Part shown: positions 41,271 to 51,605 of the stretch, piece after piece
Layout of the letters: every line of letters starts with the position of its first letter
How positions within the stretch are numbered: position 1 is the first letter of the stretch
DNA from: Myxococcus xanthus
Lineage (GTDB): Bacteria > Myxococcota > Myxococcia > Myxococcales > Myxococcaceae
NCBI RefSeq assembly: GCF_006402735.1
Contig: NZ_CP017174.1
Span: forward strand, 3,475,001 to 3,539,000
Direction: 5' to 3'
Length of the DNA: 64,000 nt
Made by a program: the position numbers and the translations under genes
Notes under the pieces: generated by a model
Seen by the model: only the letters and a program-made list of their open reading frames with translations
Database searches by the model: none
What the model was told of the DNA's origin: nothing

Positions 41271-42632
41271 GTGAGTGCGCCAAACACGATCATCGGGCTG
41301 GGGGCCCTGACGGATCACATTGCCACGGTGCCCCAACTGGATGCAGCGCGTCTCCAGCTCACCGCGGAAGAGGGCTCGGTGCTCCAGCTCGTGGGGCGCG
41401 TGGAGCGCATCGACCAGGTGCTGGCGCGCTCCAAGCTGGGCGAGCCGCGCACCATCGCCGTGCTGCTGGCGCTGCGAGCCAAGGGCGCCATCGTCCCCGC
41501 CCGGGTGGTGCCCCGGGGCGCGCCCGCGCCCGTGGTGGACGCGGCCATGGCCGAGCAGGTGGACCTGGAGCCGGAGCGGAAGAAGGAGATCATCGAGCTG
41601 GAGCGCTCGCTCGACGCGATGGACCACTTCGCCGTGCTGGGGCTGAAGCCCGGGGCTCCGGCGTCGGAGGTAAAGCAGGCGTACTACAACGCCTCGCGCC
41701 GCTTCCATCCGGACCGCTACTTCGGAAAGAACCTGGGCAGCTTCCGCGCCCGCATGGAGCGCATCTTCCGGCGCCTCACGGACGCGCACAACGTGCTCAT
41801 GCAGCCCGACAAGCGCGAGGCCTACCTGCGCGCGAATCCGGCACTGGCTCAGGCCGAACGCGCCGCCGCGCCGCCGCCCCCCTCCGCGCCGCCTCCGTCC
41901 GCGCCTGCGCAGCAACTGCTGACGCCAGAGCCGCCGCCGGTGCATCAGGTTTCATCGCTACCCCCGGCGCCCCGTCCGCCCGTGGCGTCCAGCGGGCCTT
42001 CATCCATTCCTCCGCCGTCGCGTCCGCTGGCGCCACCGCCGGATGATGGCGCGTCCGAGGCGCGCCGGGCGGAGCGGCAGGCCCGGTTGGCCCGGCATCC
42101 CTACCTGGCCCGCACGGGCCGGCTGGCCGAGTTGATTGCCCGGGGCAAGGCCGCCATCGCCAGTGGCGACTGGGAGCGGGCCTATCACGACTTCCATCAG
42201 GTCCAGACGATGGACCCGAAGAACCGCGAAGTCGCGCTTCTCCTGGTCAAGGCGCGCCGGGGGCATGACTCGCAGCGGGCGACCATCGAAGTCGCTCGAG
42301 GGCGGGAGATGGAACAGCACGGTGACACGCATGGCGCCATGTCGGCCTACCGGCTCGCTTGCTCCCTGGACGACCAGAACGCCGAGGCCGCCTGGCGCTG
42401 CGCCCGCCTGGGGCACCTGCTGGGGCAGGATGCCGCCGAAAGCCGAGGGCTGGCGCAGCGCGCCGTGGATCTGGACCCCGGCAAAGTCGAGCACCAACTG
42501 ATGCTGGGAAAGGTGCTGTTGGACACCGGATCGAAGAAACTCGCGAAGCGGGCCTTCGAGGATGCGGCGAAGCTGGCCCCGGACAACGCGGAAGCGAAGG
42601 CCGCGCTCAAGAAGCTGCGCTGGACGTTCTAG
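41271..42632 (+). CDS. J-domain protein with C-terminal TPRs
   Basis: The about 453-residue protein has an N-terminal part of about 100 residues with an unassigned helical fold. A J domain lies at about 120-185 (MDHFAVLGLKPGAPASEVKQ) with the essential HPD in SRRFHPDRY. A long Pro/Ala-rich linker follows (about 200-260), then TPR-like helices to the end (GKAAIASGDWERAYHDFHQV ... ALDDQNAEAAWR-type pattern). J domains stimulate the ATPase of Hsp70. It is encoded 18 bases upstream of a dnaK homologue, so it is the likely dedicated co-chaperone of that protein, with the TPRs choosing clients. It lacks the Gly/Phe and zinc-finger regions of true DnaJ. The start is GTG, in line with the promoter. 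Confidence 0.85.
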   Translation: MSAPNTIIGLGALTDHIATVPQLDAARLQLTAEEGSVLQLVGRVERIDQVLARSKLGEPRTIAVLLALRAKGAIVPARVVPRGAPAPVVDAAMAEQVDLEPERKKEIIELERSLDAMDHFAVLGLKPGAPASEVKQAYYNASRRFHPDRYFGKNLGSFRARMERIFRRLTDAHNVLMQPDKREAYLRANPALAQAERAAAPPPPSAPPPSAPAQQLLTPEPPPVHQVSSLPPAPRPPVASSGPSSIPPPSRPLAPPPDDGASEARRAERQARLARHPYLARTGRLAELIARGKAAIASGDWERAYHDFHQVQTMDPKNREVALLLVKARRGHDSQRATIEVARGREMEQHGDTHGAMSAYRLACSLDDQNAEAAWRCARLGHLLGQDAAESRGLAQRAVDLDPGKVEHQLMLGKVLLDTGSKKLAKRAFEDAAKLAPDNAEAKAALKKLRWTF

Positions 42633-42650
42633 GAGTAAGTACGGTTCCCC

Positions 42651-44492
<1,842 letters not shown>

Positions 44493-45380
44493 ATGAGCCG
44501 CCAGCGCGCGAACCAGCTCATCGAAGCAGGACTGTGGCTGCGCCTCAGTGGCGACACCCAGGGGGCGCAGCGTCTCTTCGAGCGCGCGCTGGAGCTGGAT
44601 CCGACCAACACCCGCGCCCGGGAGTACCTGGCGGCCGCCACGGGCGCGCCTTCGCGGGGCACGGCGACGCCGTTCGAGCGGCCTCCGGAGTTGGAGCCTT
44701 CGCTGGGGCGGCTGGCGCCCACCGACGCGGACCTGCCCGTCTCACCGGCGCTGGAAGGCGACTGGGGCGCATGGGCGGAAGGGCAGGGCGGCCCCGCGGA
44801 GGCCGGTGGCAGGTCGCCCCCGGTGCCCGTCGTCCTTCCGGAGGCGCTGGACGGCGGCACGCCGGCGGACGTGCTGGAGCTGCTGGCGCGCGACGTGGTC
44901 ATCGAGTTCGACGAGCCCGTCATCCAGCCGAAGGGGGACACCGACGAGTACGGCATCCCCGAGGGCCACACCCAGGAGTTCGGCCTCCCCGCGGCGGAGA
45001 GCGAGCTGGACCTGCTTCTTCGCGGGGCCGAGGACCTGCTGGAGCTGGATGACCACTCCGGCGCGGTGGACCTGCTCTTCAAGGCGAAGGAGCTGGCGCC
45101 GTCGGACATCCGCGTGGAGTCGCTGCGCGCGCGCAGTGAGCGGATGCTGATGGCCCGGCTGGAGTCCAAGCTGGGCGACCTGGGCCGGGTGCCCGCGGTG
45201 CGCCTGCAGCCGGACGACATCATCTGGCTCAACCTGGACCACCGCGCCGGCTTCGTGCTGGCGCAGATTGATGGCTCGGTGAGCTACGAGGACCTCTTCT
45301 CGCTGTCGGGGATGACGCGGCTGGATACCGCGCGCATCCTCGTCCAGCTCATTGATGAAGGCGTCATCTCCGCGGGCTGA
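44493..45380 (+). CDS. TPR protein with a C-terminal conserved myxobacterial domain
   Basis: The 295-residue protein starts directly after the dnaK stop with no spacing. An N-terminal TPR (about residues 1-45; LIEAGLWLRLSGDTQGAQRL) and a Pro/Gly-rich linker precede a second TPR-like segment (about 168-215; LLRGAEDLLELDDHSGAVDL). A C-terminal domain of about 60 residues ends with IDGSVSYEDLFSLSGMTRLD and ARILVQLIDEGVI. That last pattern is familiar from many myxobacterial regulatory and TPR proteins and resembles DUF4388-type ends, but it has no assigned function. The operon position makes it a candidate partner or client adaptor of the DnaK paralogue. Confidence 0.8.
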   Translation: MSRQRANQLIEAGLWLRLSGDTQGAQRLFERALELDPTNTRAREYLAAATGAPSRGTATPFERPPELEPSLGRLAPTDADLPVSPALEGDWGAWAEGQGGPAEAGGRSPPVPVVLPEALDGGTPADVLELLARDVVIEFDEPVIQPKGDTDEYGIPEGHTQEFGLPAAESELDLLLRGAEDLLELDDHSGAVDLLFKAKELAPSDIRVESLRARSERMLMARLESKLGDLGRVPAVRLQPDDIIWLNLDHRAGFVLAQIDGSVSYEDLFSLSGMTRLDTARILVQLIDEGVISAG

Positions 45381-45383
45381 CGG

Positions 45384-45863
45384 CTAGCCGCGGATGATGG
45401 CCGTCCACGTGCCCTTCACCACCAGGGTGCCGTGCTGGTTGCGCGACTCGCTGGTGACGATGACGAAGCCCATGCGGGCGCGCTCGTAGAGGTCCGCGAT
45501 GCGGCCGGTGGTCGTCATCACGTCGCCGGGGCGCATGACGTCCAGGAACTCCAGGTCCTGTTCGCCATGCACCAGCATCTGCATGTTGATGTTCAGCGCG
45601 GGGTCCGCGATGGCGGCGCTGAAGGGGCGGATGGCGAAGACGACGGCGAAGCTGGGGAAGGCGATGAGGCCCCCGTGAGGCCCCGCCTTGGCGGCCTGCT
45701 CGTCGTAGAGGAGCGGGCTGACGTGCGCGGGGGGCTCGCCCGGCGTTCCGGCGCCCGGCTTCGCGCCGCCGACGGCGAGCGTGAACTCGCGCATCTTCTC
45801 CTCGCCCAGGGTGTAGCGGTACGGGCCGTACTCACGGCCGATGAATTGCTTGTCGAGGGCCAT
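45384..45863 (-). CDS. Hot-dog fold dehydratase subunit, HadA-like
   Basis: The about 159-residue protein has the MaoC/FAS1 dehydratase N-terminal type sequence (GREYGPYRYTLGEEKMREFTLAVG), then LLYDEQAAKAGPHGGLIAFPSFAVVF and a C-terminal VKGTWTAIIRG. It lacks the Asp-x4-His catalytic motif that its neighbour has. This matches the split HadA (substrate-binding) plus HadB (catalytic) arrangement of actinobacterial 3-hydroxyacyl-ACP dehydratases. It starts five bases after the stop of the HadB-like gene, so the pair is co-translated and probably forms a heterodimer. Which acyl chain is used is not known. Confidence 0.82.
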   Translation of the reverse strand: MALDKQFIGREYGPYRYTLGEEKMREFTLAVGGAKPGAGTPGEPPAHVSPLLYDEQAAKAGPHGGLIAFPSFAVVFAIRPFSAAIADPALNINMQMLVHGEQDLEFLDVMRPGDVMTTTGRIADLYERARMGFVIVTSESRNQHGTLVVKGTWTAIIRG

Positions 45864-45868
45864 GGTCG

Positions 45869-46264
45869 TTACCTGATGAAGGCTTCGACGACGGCGCCCT
45901 TGAGGACGTCCTCGCCGCGCTGGTTGGTGGCGGAGACTTCCGCCGTGAGCCGCCCGTCCTGGACGGCGGTGACCCGGCCCTGGAAGGTAATCGTGTCCTC
46001 GGGCCGCACCGGGCGCGAGAAGCGCGCCTTCACGCGGCGGACCCGGCCCGGGTCCTCCACGAAACCGGCAATGGCTTCCACGACCCAGCCGAGGGTGCAC
46101 AGCCCCTGGAGGATGTTGCCGTTGAGTCCGGCGGCGGAGCCCGCCTCCGGGTCGATGTGGATGGGGTTGTAATCCCCCGAAGCGCCCGCGTAGTAAATCG
46201 GCCGGTACCGGTCGCACTCGCGGACGTGCGTGAACGTGTCGCCTGGCTGGTAGGTGCGTGGCAT
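45869..46264 (-). CDS. MaoC-type hydratase/dehydratase subunit, HadB-like
   Basis: The 131-residue hot-dog protein carries the hydratase-2 motif YYAGASGDYNPIHIDPEA, with the catalytic Asp and His four residues apart, and ILQGLCTLGWVVEAI downstream. Enzymes of this family dehydrate 3-hydroxyacyl-ACP/CoA or hydrate enoyl-CoA. It is transcribed just upstream of the HadA-like gene. The next gene upstream on the same strand is the SDR/reductase-like gene (40 bases away), so a lipid-modifying pathway is likely. The start ATG is at 46262-46264. Confidence 0.87.
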   Translation of the reverse strand: MPRTYQPGDTFTHVRECDRYRPIYYAGASGDYNPIHIDPEAGSAAGLNGNILQGLCTLGWVVEAIAGFVEDPGRVRRVKARFSRPVRPEDTITFQGRVTAVQDGRLTAEVSATNQRGEDVLKGAVVEAFIR

Positions 46265-46303
46265 GGGAACCGTGGATTTACCACGGCTGGCCGCCGCGCG
46301 TGT

Positions 46304-47446
46304 TCAGGGACGTTCCACGTCGGGTGCTGCGCCCTGATCCAACGGGTCGTCCTCGTCCGAGCCCTCGCGGCGCTTGCGGTACTGGTCCCGCACGTAGGCC
46401 ACGAGCTGATCCAGATACGACGACAGGGGAGGGCACCGCACGCCGGTGCCGTCCAGCAGCTCCAGCGTGTTGTGGCAGTTGTAGATGGCCAGGTGGTTGA
46501 CGTAGCTGATGGCGGCGCGCTGTGGGCGGGCCAGCTTCTCCAGCAGCGGAAGCCGCAGCATGACGTCCGCCGCCCGCGCGGAGAGGTTGAAGCGCGGCAG
46601 CTTCTTGTTCGACTTCTCCGCGATGAGCTCGTACACGCGGCGCGCGCTCATCGGGTTGGGGTCCACCAGGTGGAAGGTGTTGCCCTGGGCGCGCGGGTCC
46701 TTCGACAGGCGCCACACCGCCTCCACCACGTAGTCCACCGGCACCACGTTCAGCGGCGCCACGCCGTTGCCCGGCAGGGGCAGGGGCACCACCAGCGGCG
46801 AGGTGACCAGGAGGATGCCCAGGTAGTAGGGCCCCTCGAAGCGGTCGATCTCCCCCGTGCGGGAGTCGCCCACCACGCTGGAGGGCCGGAAGACGGTGAT
46901 GGGCAGGGTGGCGCCCGCGCGCTGCACCAGCCGCTCCGCCTGGAACTTCGTCTCCTCGTAGGCGTTGCGGAAGCCCTGGCCCCGGTCCAGCTCGTCCTCG
47001 GCGATGACGCCCAGGCGGTCGCCGGACACGTAGCAGGTGGAGAAGTAGTTGAAGCGCGTGAGCTTCCCGCAGTCCCGGGCCAGCTCCAGCATGTTGCGGG
47101 TGCCGTCCACGTTCACCCGCCAGGCCGTCTCCTTGGCCACGCCCAGCTGGGCCACCGCCGCCAGGTGGAAGATGTCCGTCACCCGCTCGCACAGGCGCTG
47201 GTACTCCTCGCCCGACAGGCCCAGGTGCATGTCCACCACGTCGCCGGTGAGCAGCTCCACCTTGGCGCCCTTCACGCGGGCGGCGTGCTGCTGCGCTTCC
47301 TTGAACGACTTGGGCTGCACCAGCGCGTAGATGTGCCCCTTCGGGTCCTCGCGGGCGATGTGCTCCACCAGCCGCTTGCCGATGAACCCCGGGTAGCCGG
47401 TGAGGAAGTACGTTCCGGCCGTGGCCTTCTTGCGCGTCTCGCTCAT
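46304..47446 (-). CDS. Extended SDR / thioester-reductase-like NAD(P)-dependent protein
   Basis: The about 380-residue protein has an N-terminal nucleotide-binding motif TGYPGFIGKRLVEH (residues 16-29) and the catalytic Tyr163-x3-Lys167 (NAYEETKFQAE). Segments such as HLAAVAQLGVAKETAWRVNVDGTRNMLELA are typical of extended SDRs. Its closest feel is to thioester-reductase/fatty-acyl reductase-type domains (Male-sterile/NAD_binding_4), which reduce acyl thioesters, but simple sugar epimerase activity is not excluded. The C-terminal about 120 residues are helical. ATG 47446 is preferred over longer upstream starts that give an Arg-rich nonsense-like extension. Placement next to two dehydratase subunits supports an acyl-chain substrate. 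Confidence 0.8.
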   Translation of the reverse strand: MSETRKKATAGTYFLTGYPGFIGKRLVEHIAREDPKGHIYALVQPKSFKEAQQHAARVKGAKVELLTGDVVDMHLGLSGEEYQRLCERVTDIFHLAAVAQLGVAKETAWRVNVDGTRNMLELARDCGKLTRFNYFSTCYVSGDRLGVIAEDELDRGQGFRNAYEETKFQAERLVQRAGATLPITVFRPSSVVGDSRTGEIDRFEGPYYLGILLVTSPLVVPLPLPGNGVAPLNVVPVDYVVEAVWRLSKDPRAQGNTFHLVDPNPMSARRVYELIAEKSNKKLPRFNLSARAADVMLRLPLLEKLARPQRAAISYVNHLAIYNCHNTLELLDGTGVRCPPLSSYLDQLVAYVRDQYRKRREGSDEDDPLDQGAAPDVERP

Positions 47447-47469
47447 GCGGCGCGCAGCATACCCGGCGC

Positions 47470-48066
47470 TCAGCCGCGCGCGAGCATGGCGCGCCACATC
47501 GCTTCAACCTGGGCGCGGGTGGAGGCCAGGTCCCCACTGTTGTCGATGACCCAGGTGGCATGGGCGCGCTTGTCGTCCAGGGGGAGCTGGGCGGCCAGCC
47601 GGGCGTCGGCGGCGTCGGAGTCCAGCCCGTCGCGCGACATCAGCCGGGCTTTCTGTAGCGCGCGGGGCACCCACACCACCGCCACGGCCTCCATCCAGGC
47701 GTGCATGCCACTTTCGATGAGCAGGGGCACGTCATAGATGACGCGCGCCACGCCCCGTTCCTCCAGCGCCTGGAGCTTGTCCATGAAGGCCTGACGCACC
47801 AGCGGGTGGGTGATGTCGTTGAGCGCGGCGCGCTCTGCGGGGTCCCCGAAGACGCGTGCGCCCAGCTTCACCCTGTCCAGCCGGCCGTCCGAGCCCACCA
47901 CGCCGGGGAAGCGCGCCGCCACCGCGGCCAGCCCGGGCGTGCCCGGTTCCACCACCTCGCGGGCAATCACGTCCGCGTCCAGCACCTCCGCGCCCAGCTC
48001 CCGCAGGACGCGCGTCACGGTGCTCTTACCGGAGGCGATGCCTCCCGTCAGTCCGAAGACGTGCAC
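47470..48066 (-). CDS. coaE: Dephospho-CoA kinase
   Basis: The 198-residue protein has the CoaE P-loop at the very N-terminus (VFGLTGGIASGKSTVTRVLRE), the DADVIAREVVEPGTPG segment that binds dephospho-CoA, and the lid/Walker-B region VIYDVPLLIESGM. Length is normal for the family. It phosphorylates the ribose 3'-OH of dephospho-CoA, the last step of coenzyme A synthesis. The start is GTG at 48064-48066. It begins ten bases after the stop of the BamE/SmpA-like gene and ends 23 bases before the SDR start, so 48544 down to 45384 may be one transcript. Confidence 0.95.
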   Translation of the reverse strand: MHVFGLTGGIASGKSTVTRVLRELGAEVLDADVIAREVVEPGTPGLAAVAARFPGVVGSDGRLDRVKLGARVFGDPAERAALNDITHPLVRQAFMDKLQALEERGVARVIYDVPLLIESGMHAWMEAVAVVWVPRALQKARLMSRDGLDSDAADARLAAQLPLDDKRAHATWVIDNSGDLASTRAQVEAMWRAMLARG

Positions 48067-48076
48067 GGGCGTGGCC

Positions 48077-48544
48077 TTACTTCGCGGCCTTCTGCGTGGT
48101 GAACGTCAACGACTGAACCGTCTTGCCGTCCTCGTTGAAGAAGATGGCCAGGCCCAGGCGGGGGTAGAGAAAGTAGGTGCGGAAGTCGTCCGTCAGCTTG
48201 CGCAGGTAGCAGGGCGTGGCGGGCGCGGCGCCGGAGGGGCAGGAGGGACCGTAGCTGTTCTCCACCGTCTCCTTGTCGATGATGGGCCCGGGGAACACGT
48301 CGATGCGCTCCACCAGCTGCGTGTCCGGATCCACCTTGAACTGGGCCTGGGTGGTGCCCTTGATGGCCTCCTTGGCCAGGTAGGCGATGATCTCCTTGCC
48401 GTCCTGTTTGACGGTGCGCGAGGGCTCACCGAACTTCTTGATGATTTCGTCGCGCTTCGACACGCCCGGCTCGATGCCCTGCCAGGGCTTGGCGGCGGCG
48501 GGGACGGCGAAGGTGAGGACGGCGAGGACGGTCAGGATGCGCAT
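48077..48544 (-). CDS. Secreted protein with BamE/SmpA-like fold
   Basis: The about 155-residue protein has a clear signal peptide (MRILTVLAVLTFAVPAAA). A domain starting PWQGIEPGVSKRDEIIKKFGEPSRT follows, the GxSxxEVxxxLGxPxxx pattern of the BamE/SmpA/OmlA fold. Four such beta strands follow, ending with LGLAIFFNEDGKTVQSLTF. There is no lipobox Cys at the cleavage site, so it is probably soluble in the periplasm, unlike BamE itself. A strong GGAGGAG precedes the ATG at 48544. It is divergent from the cytochrome gene and upstream of coaE. The fold assignment is by pattern only. Confidence 0.72.
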   Translation of the reverse strand: MRILTVLAVLTFAVPAAAKPWQGIEPGVSKRDEIIKKFGEPSRTVKQDGKEIIAYLAKEAIKGTTQAQFKVDPDTQLVERIDVFPGPIIDKETVENSYGPSCPSGAAPATPCYLRKLTDDFRTYFLYPRLGLAIFFNEDGKTVQSLTFTTQKAAK

Positions 48545-48671
48545 ACGGCTCCTCCCTGCTGGAACGGGCGGGCAAGGCTCTAGCAATCCCCTATGCCCGA
48601 CGGAAGTTTCTGCCGGTCATTCAACCACGAGACGCCTTGCCCCGTCCGGGGGGCTCTGCTACTCCGGCTCC

Positions 48672-49148
48672 ATGCGCGTTCCTGGCATCAGGATCCTCTC
48701 CCTTCTCGTGCTGGCCGCCGCTGGGGCGGCCGGGGGCGCCGACTTCGTAGGCCCGGACAGCTGCAAGGGCTGCCACCCCGAGGCCTACGACGCCTGGATG
48801 CAGTCGAAGCACGCCCGGGCGGAGAGTTCGCTCACCGAGCAGCAGAAGAAGGACGGGCGCTGCCTGTCCTGCCACTCGCCGGAGCAGGTCACCCAGGCGA
48901 CGGTGAATGTCACCTGTGAGACGTGCCACGGCGGTGGGCAGTACTACTCGCCCGAGTACGTGATGAAGGACTCGGAGCTGGCGCGCCTGGTGGGCCTGGT
49001 GGACCCCTCTGAGAAGCAGTGCCGCTCCTGCCACGACGCTTCCTCGCCCTCCCTCCGGCCGTTCGACTTCAAGGAGTCGCTCAAGGCCATCGACCACTGG
49101 TCCGCCGAGCGCGCCCGCCGCGCCGCGGATCCGTCGGCCAAGAAATGA
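48672..49148 (+). CDS. Periplasmic tetrahaem c-type cytochrome
   Basis: The about 158-residue protein has a signal peptide (MRVPGIRILSLLVLAAAGAAGG) and four CxxCH haem-binding motifs: CKGCH (31-35), CLSCH (64-68), CETCH (82-86) and CRSCH (117-121). Spacing and the opening GPDSCKGCHPEAYDAWMQSKHARA resemble cytochrome c554/c-prime type multihaem proteins. These shuttle electrons in the periplasm, for example to nitrogen-oxide or metal reductases, but no such enzyme is encoded here. engB begins four bases after its stop with a weak ribosome binding site, so the two genes may be translationally linked. The redox partner is unknown. Confidence 0.9.
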   Translation: MRVPGIRILSLLVLAAAGAAGGADFVGPDSCKGCHPEAYDAWMQSKHARAESSLTEQQKKDGRCLSCHSPEQVTQATVNVTCETCHGGGQYYSPEYVMKDSELARLVGLVDPSEKQCRSCHDASSPSLRPFDFKESLKAIDHWSAERARRAADPSAKK

Positions 49149-49152
49149 TGTC

Positions 49153-49773
49153 GTGATCAAGGTCCTCGACGCACGCTTCGTCACCACCGCCGTGGAGCCC
49201 AAGGGCTACCCGACGGACCACGTTGCGGAGGTGGCCTTCGTCGGCCGCTCCAACGTGGGCAAGTCTTCCATGATCAACGCGCTCACCGGCCGCAAGAAGC
49301 TGGTGCGCGTGTCCAACACGCCGGGGCGCACCCGGACACTGAACTTCTTCGACGTGGACCTGGAGCGCGGCGGCGTCCGCCACCAGCTCCGCCTGGCCGA
49401 CCTGCCGGGCTACGGCTTCGCCAAGGCCAGCAAGGCGGACAAGGCCCAGTGGGAGAAGATGATCACCACCTACCTGGAGAAGCGGCACCGCCTGGAGGCC
49501 GTGGTCAGCATCGTGGACGTGGAGGTGGGCCCCACGCCGGACGACCTCGCCACGCTCGACTATCTCCAGGCGCACAACCGCCGGGTGCTGGTGGTGGCCA
49601 CCAAGGTGGACCGGCTCACCAAGGCCAAGCGCAAGCCTCGGCTGGTGGAGCTCTCCAAGCTGATGGACCTGCCGCTGGAGGTCATCCTCCCATTCTCCTC
49701 CACGGAGAAGCTGGGCGTGGACGAGGTCTGGGGCGCGCTGCTCGACACCTTCGGCAAGTCCACCCGCGTCTGA
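49153..49773 (+). CDS. engB: Ribosome-biogenesis GTPase EngB/YsxC
   Basis: The 206-residue protein has G1 AFVGRSNVGKSSMINAL, the switch I region NTPGRTRTLNFF, G3 LADLPGYGFAK and G4 VATKVDRLTK, the full set of EngB. The N-terminal VLDARFVTTAVEPKGYPTD is also typical. It acts in late assembly of the large ribosomal subunit and is essential in several bacteria. The start is GTG at 49153 and no strong ribosome binding site is present, consistent with coupling to the cytochrome gene just upstream. Confidence 0.95.
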   Translation: MIKVLDARFVTTAVEPKGYPTDHVAEVAFVGRSNVGKSSMINALTGRKKLVRVSNTPGRTRTLNFFDVDLERGGVRHQLRLADLPGYGFAKASKADKAQWEKMITTYLEKRHRLEAVVSIVDVEVGPTPDDLATLDYLQAHNRRVLVVATKVDRLTKAKRKPRLVELSKLMDLPLEVILPFSSTEKLGVDEVWGALLDTFGKSTRV

Positions 49774-49856
49774 GGGCCGCCGGCATCATCCGGTAGCCGC
49801 CGCTCCCGGTGGGGTTCTGCTCCCGGGCCGGGGGGCGCTGTGGTAGGGACCGCGCC

Positions 49857-51524
49857 GTGTCCGAAAACGGCAAGGGAAATGGAAGCGACACGCAGCTGGC
49901 TCCCCGGGAGCTGCGTCAGCGGTTGATGAGGCTGTCCCCGCGTCAGCGGGTGGACGCCCTCCTGGATGTCGCGGAGGCCCGCGCGCTGGTGCGCTCGATG
50001 CCCGCCGAGGACCTCTACGTCACCATCCAGGAACTGGGGCTCGCGGATTCGACGGAGCTGGTGCAGCTCGCCTCGCCCGGCCAGTTCCGCGCCTTCGTGG
50101 ACCTGGCCGGCTGGCGGCGGGACGCGCTGGACTCGCACGCCGTCCTCACCTGGCTGCGCGCCGCGCGGGGCGGGGTGGAGGACACGGGGGAGTTCCTGCG
50201 CAAGCTGCACGCGCTGGACCTGGAAGTGTTCGAAATCCTCCTGCGCGAGTTCATCGAGGTGCACGACCTGGAGGAGAACCCGGACGTCAACCCGCCGGGC
50301 GTGACGATGGAGACCCCGGAGGGGCGTTACCTCGTCGAAATCAAGGTGGAGGGCGTGGAGATGTCCGCCGTCCGCTCGCTCCTCAACGACCTCATCGCGG
50401 AGAACCCCTTCGAGGCCGTGCGCCTGTTGGAGGCCGTGCGCTGGGAGATTCCCAGTGAGTTGGAGGAGACGGCGTACCAGTTCCGCCGCGGCCGGCTCCA
50501 GGACATGGGCTTCCCGTCGCTGGAGGAGGCGGTGTCCCTGTTCAGCCGCGTGGACGTGGCGCCCGCGCCCGTGTCCGCCGCCCGTCCGGGGTTGGCTCCC
50601 ACCACGGGCCATGTGGACTACCTGGAGGCGGCCTTCCGCGGTCTGACGATGGTGGAGGCGGTGAACGCGGAGGATGAGCTGCGCGAGGTGGCCAGCGCCG
50701 CGCTGGTGGCGGACCTGGCGGACCCGGGGGATTTGGACGCCATCCGCCGCGCGAGCGAGACGGTGCGCGACTACCTGTCCCTGGCGCTCGAGCACCTGAC
50801 GGGCGCGGACCCGGAGCGCGCCACGGACGTGCTGCGTGACACGCCCCTGCGGCGCATCTTCCAGACGGGCTTCTCGCTCACGCTCCAGCTCAAGTTCCGC
50901 GCGGACCGGCTGGCCAAGGCGCCGGGCGCCCTGGTCGAGGGTGTGCTGATGGTGCTTCCGGAGGAGGCGGCGGCCATCTCCGCGCTGCGCCAGAAGCGGC
51001 CCCGGCGGGCGCTGCGCGTGGAAGGCGCGGAGCCGGTGTCGTTCCGCTCCCGGCGCGAGCTGGCCGCCACCGAGGCGCTGCTGGGCCGCGCGGAGGCCCA
51101 GGTGCAGGTGTTCCGGGGTGTGCTGGGCGGCACCGAGGACTCGGCGCGTGAGGCCCTGGCTCGCTTCGGCGTGCCCCTGGAGACGCTGGGCCTGGAGCGC
51201 CTCCTTGCCGCGGTGGTGGCCATGGCGGTGCTGGAGGAGCGCGCGGACGCGCGTCCGGTGCCGCTGGGACGGGTGGTGGAGTTGGGGCAGCGCCTCTTCG
51301 AAGGTGCCCCGGAGGCGCCGCGCCTGCGCGCCTCCGCGGCCGAGCGCGCCCAGAAGGGCCTGGAGCCGGTGGTGGCGCCAGAGGCACATGCGGAGCTGCG
51401 CCGTCTGGTGACGCTGACCCTGTCGCGGCTGTTGGAGGAACTGGGCACGCCCTGGCTCCAGGACGGGCGGCTGGAGCCGATGGCCTCGGCGGTTCTTCCG
51501 ATGGAGAGCAGCCCCATCCCGTAG
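49857..51524 (+). CDS. DUF6178-like protein
   Basis: The about 555-residue cytosolic protein is mostly alpha-helical. Its opening half includes LSPRQRVDALLDVAEARALVR, MPAEDLYVTIQELGLADSTE, then LVQLASPGQFRAFVDLAGWRRD. This is the pattern of DUF6178, a family seen mainly in deltaproteobacterial lineages. No catalytic motif, membrane helix or signal peptide is visible. The C-terminal half continues with helical segments (HLTGADPERATDVLRDT, VLPEEAAAISALRQKRP). It stands between engB and the exoM polymer gene but is separated from exoM by 150 bases with a promoter-like element. Function unknown; the start is GTG. Confidence 0.75.
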   Translation: MSENGKGNGSDTQLAPRELRQRLMRLSPRQRVDALLDVAEARALVRSMPAEDLYVTIQELGLADSTELVQLASPGQFRAFVDLAGWRRDALDSHAVLTWLRAARGGVEDTGEFLRKLHALDLEVFEILLREFIEVHDLEENPDVNPPGVTMETPEGRYLVEIKVEGVEMSAVRSLLNDLIAENPFEAVRLLEAVRWEIPSELEETAYQFRRGRLQDMGFPSLEEAVSLFSRVDVAPAPVSAARPGLAPTTGHVDYLEAAFRGLTMVEAVNAEDELREVASAALVADLADPGDLDAIRRASETVRDYLSLALEHLTGADPERATDVLRDTPLRRIFQTGFSLTLQLKFRADRLAKAPGALVEGVLMVLPEEAAAISALRQKRPRRALRVEGAEPVSFRSRRELAATEALLGRAEAQVQVFRGVLGGTEDSAREALARFGVPLETLGLERLLAAVVAMAVLEERADARPVPLGRVVELGQRLFEGAPEAPRLRASAAERAQKGLEPVVAPEAHAELRRLVTLTLSRLLEELGTPWLQDGRLEPMASAVLPMESSPIP

Positions 51525-51605
51525 GAATTTCAGTCCGGGGCGGCCCGCACGTCCGGCGTGGCCGTCCCGTTCTAGAAGATTCAGGGCTTTGCCCAACGGG
51601 GCCCC

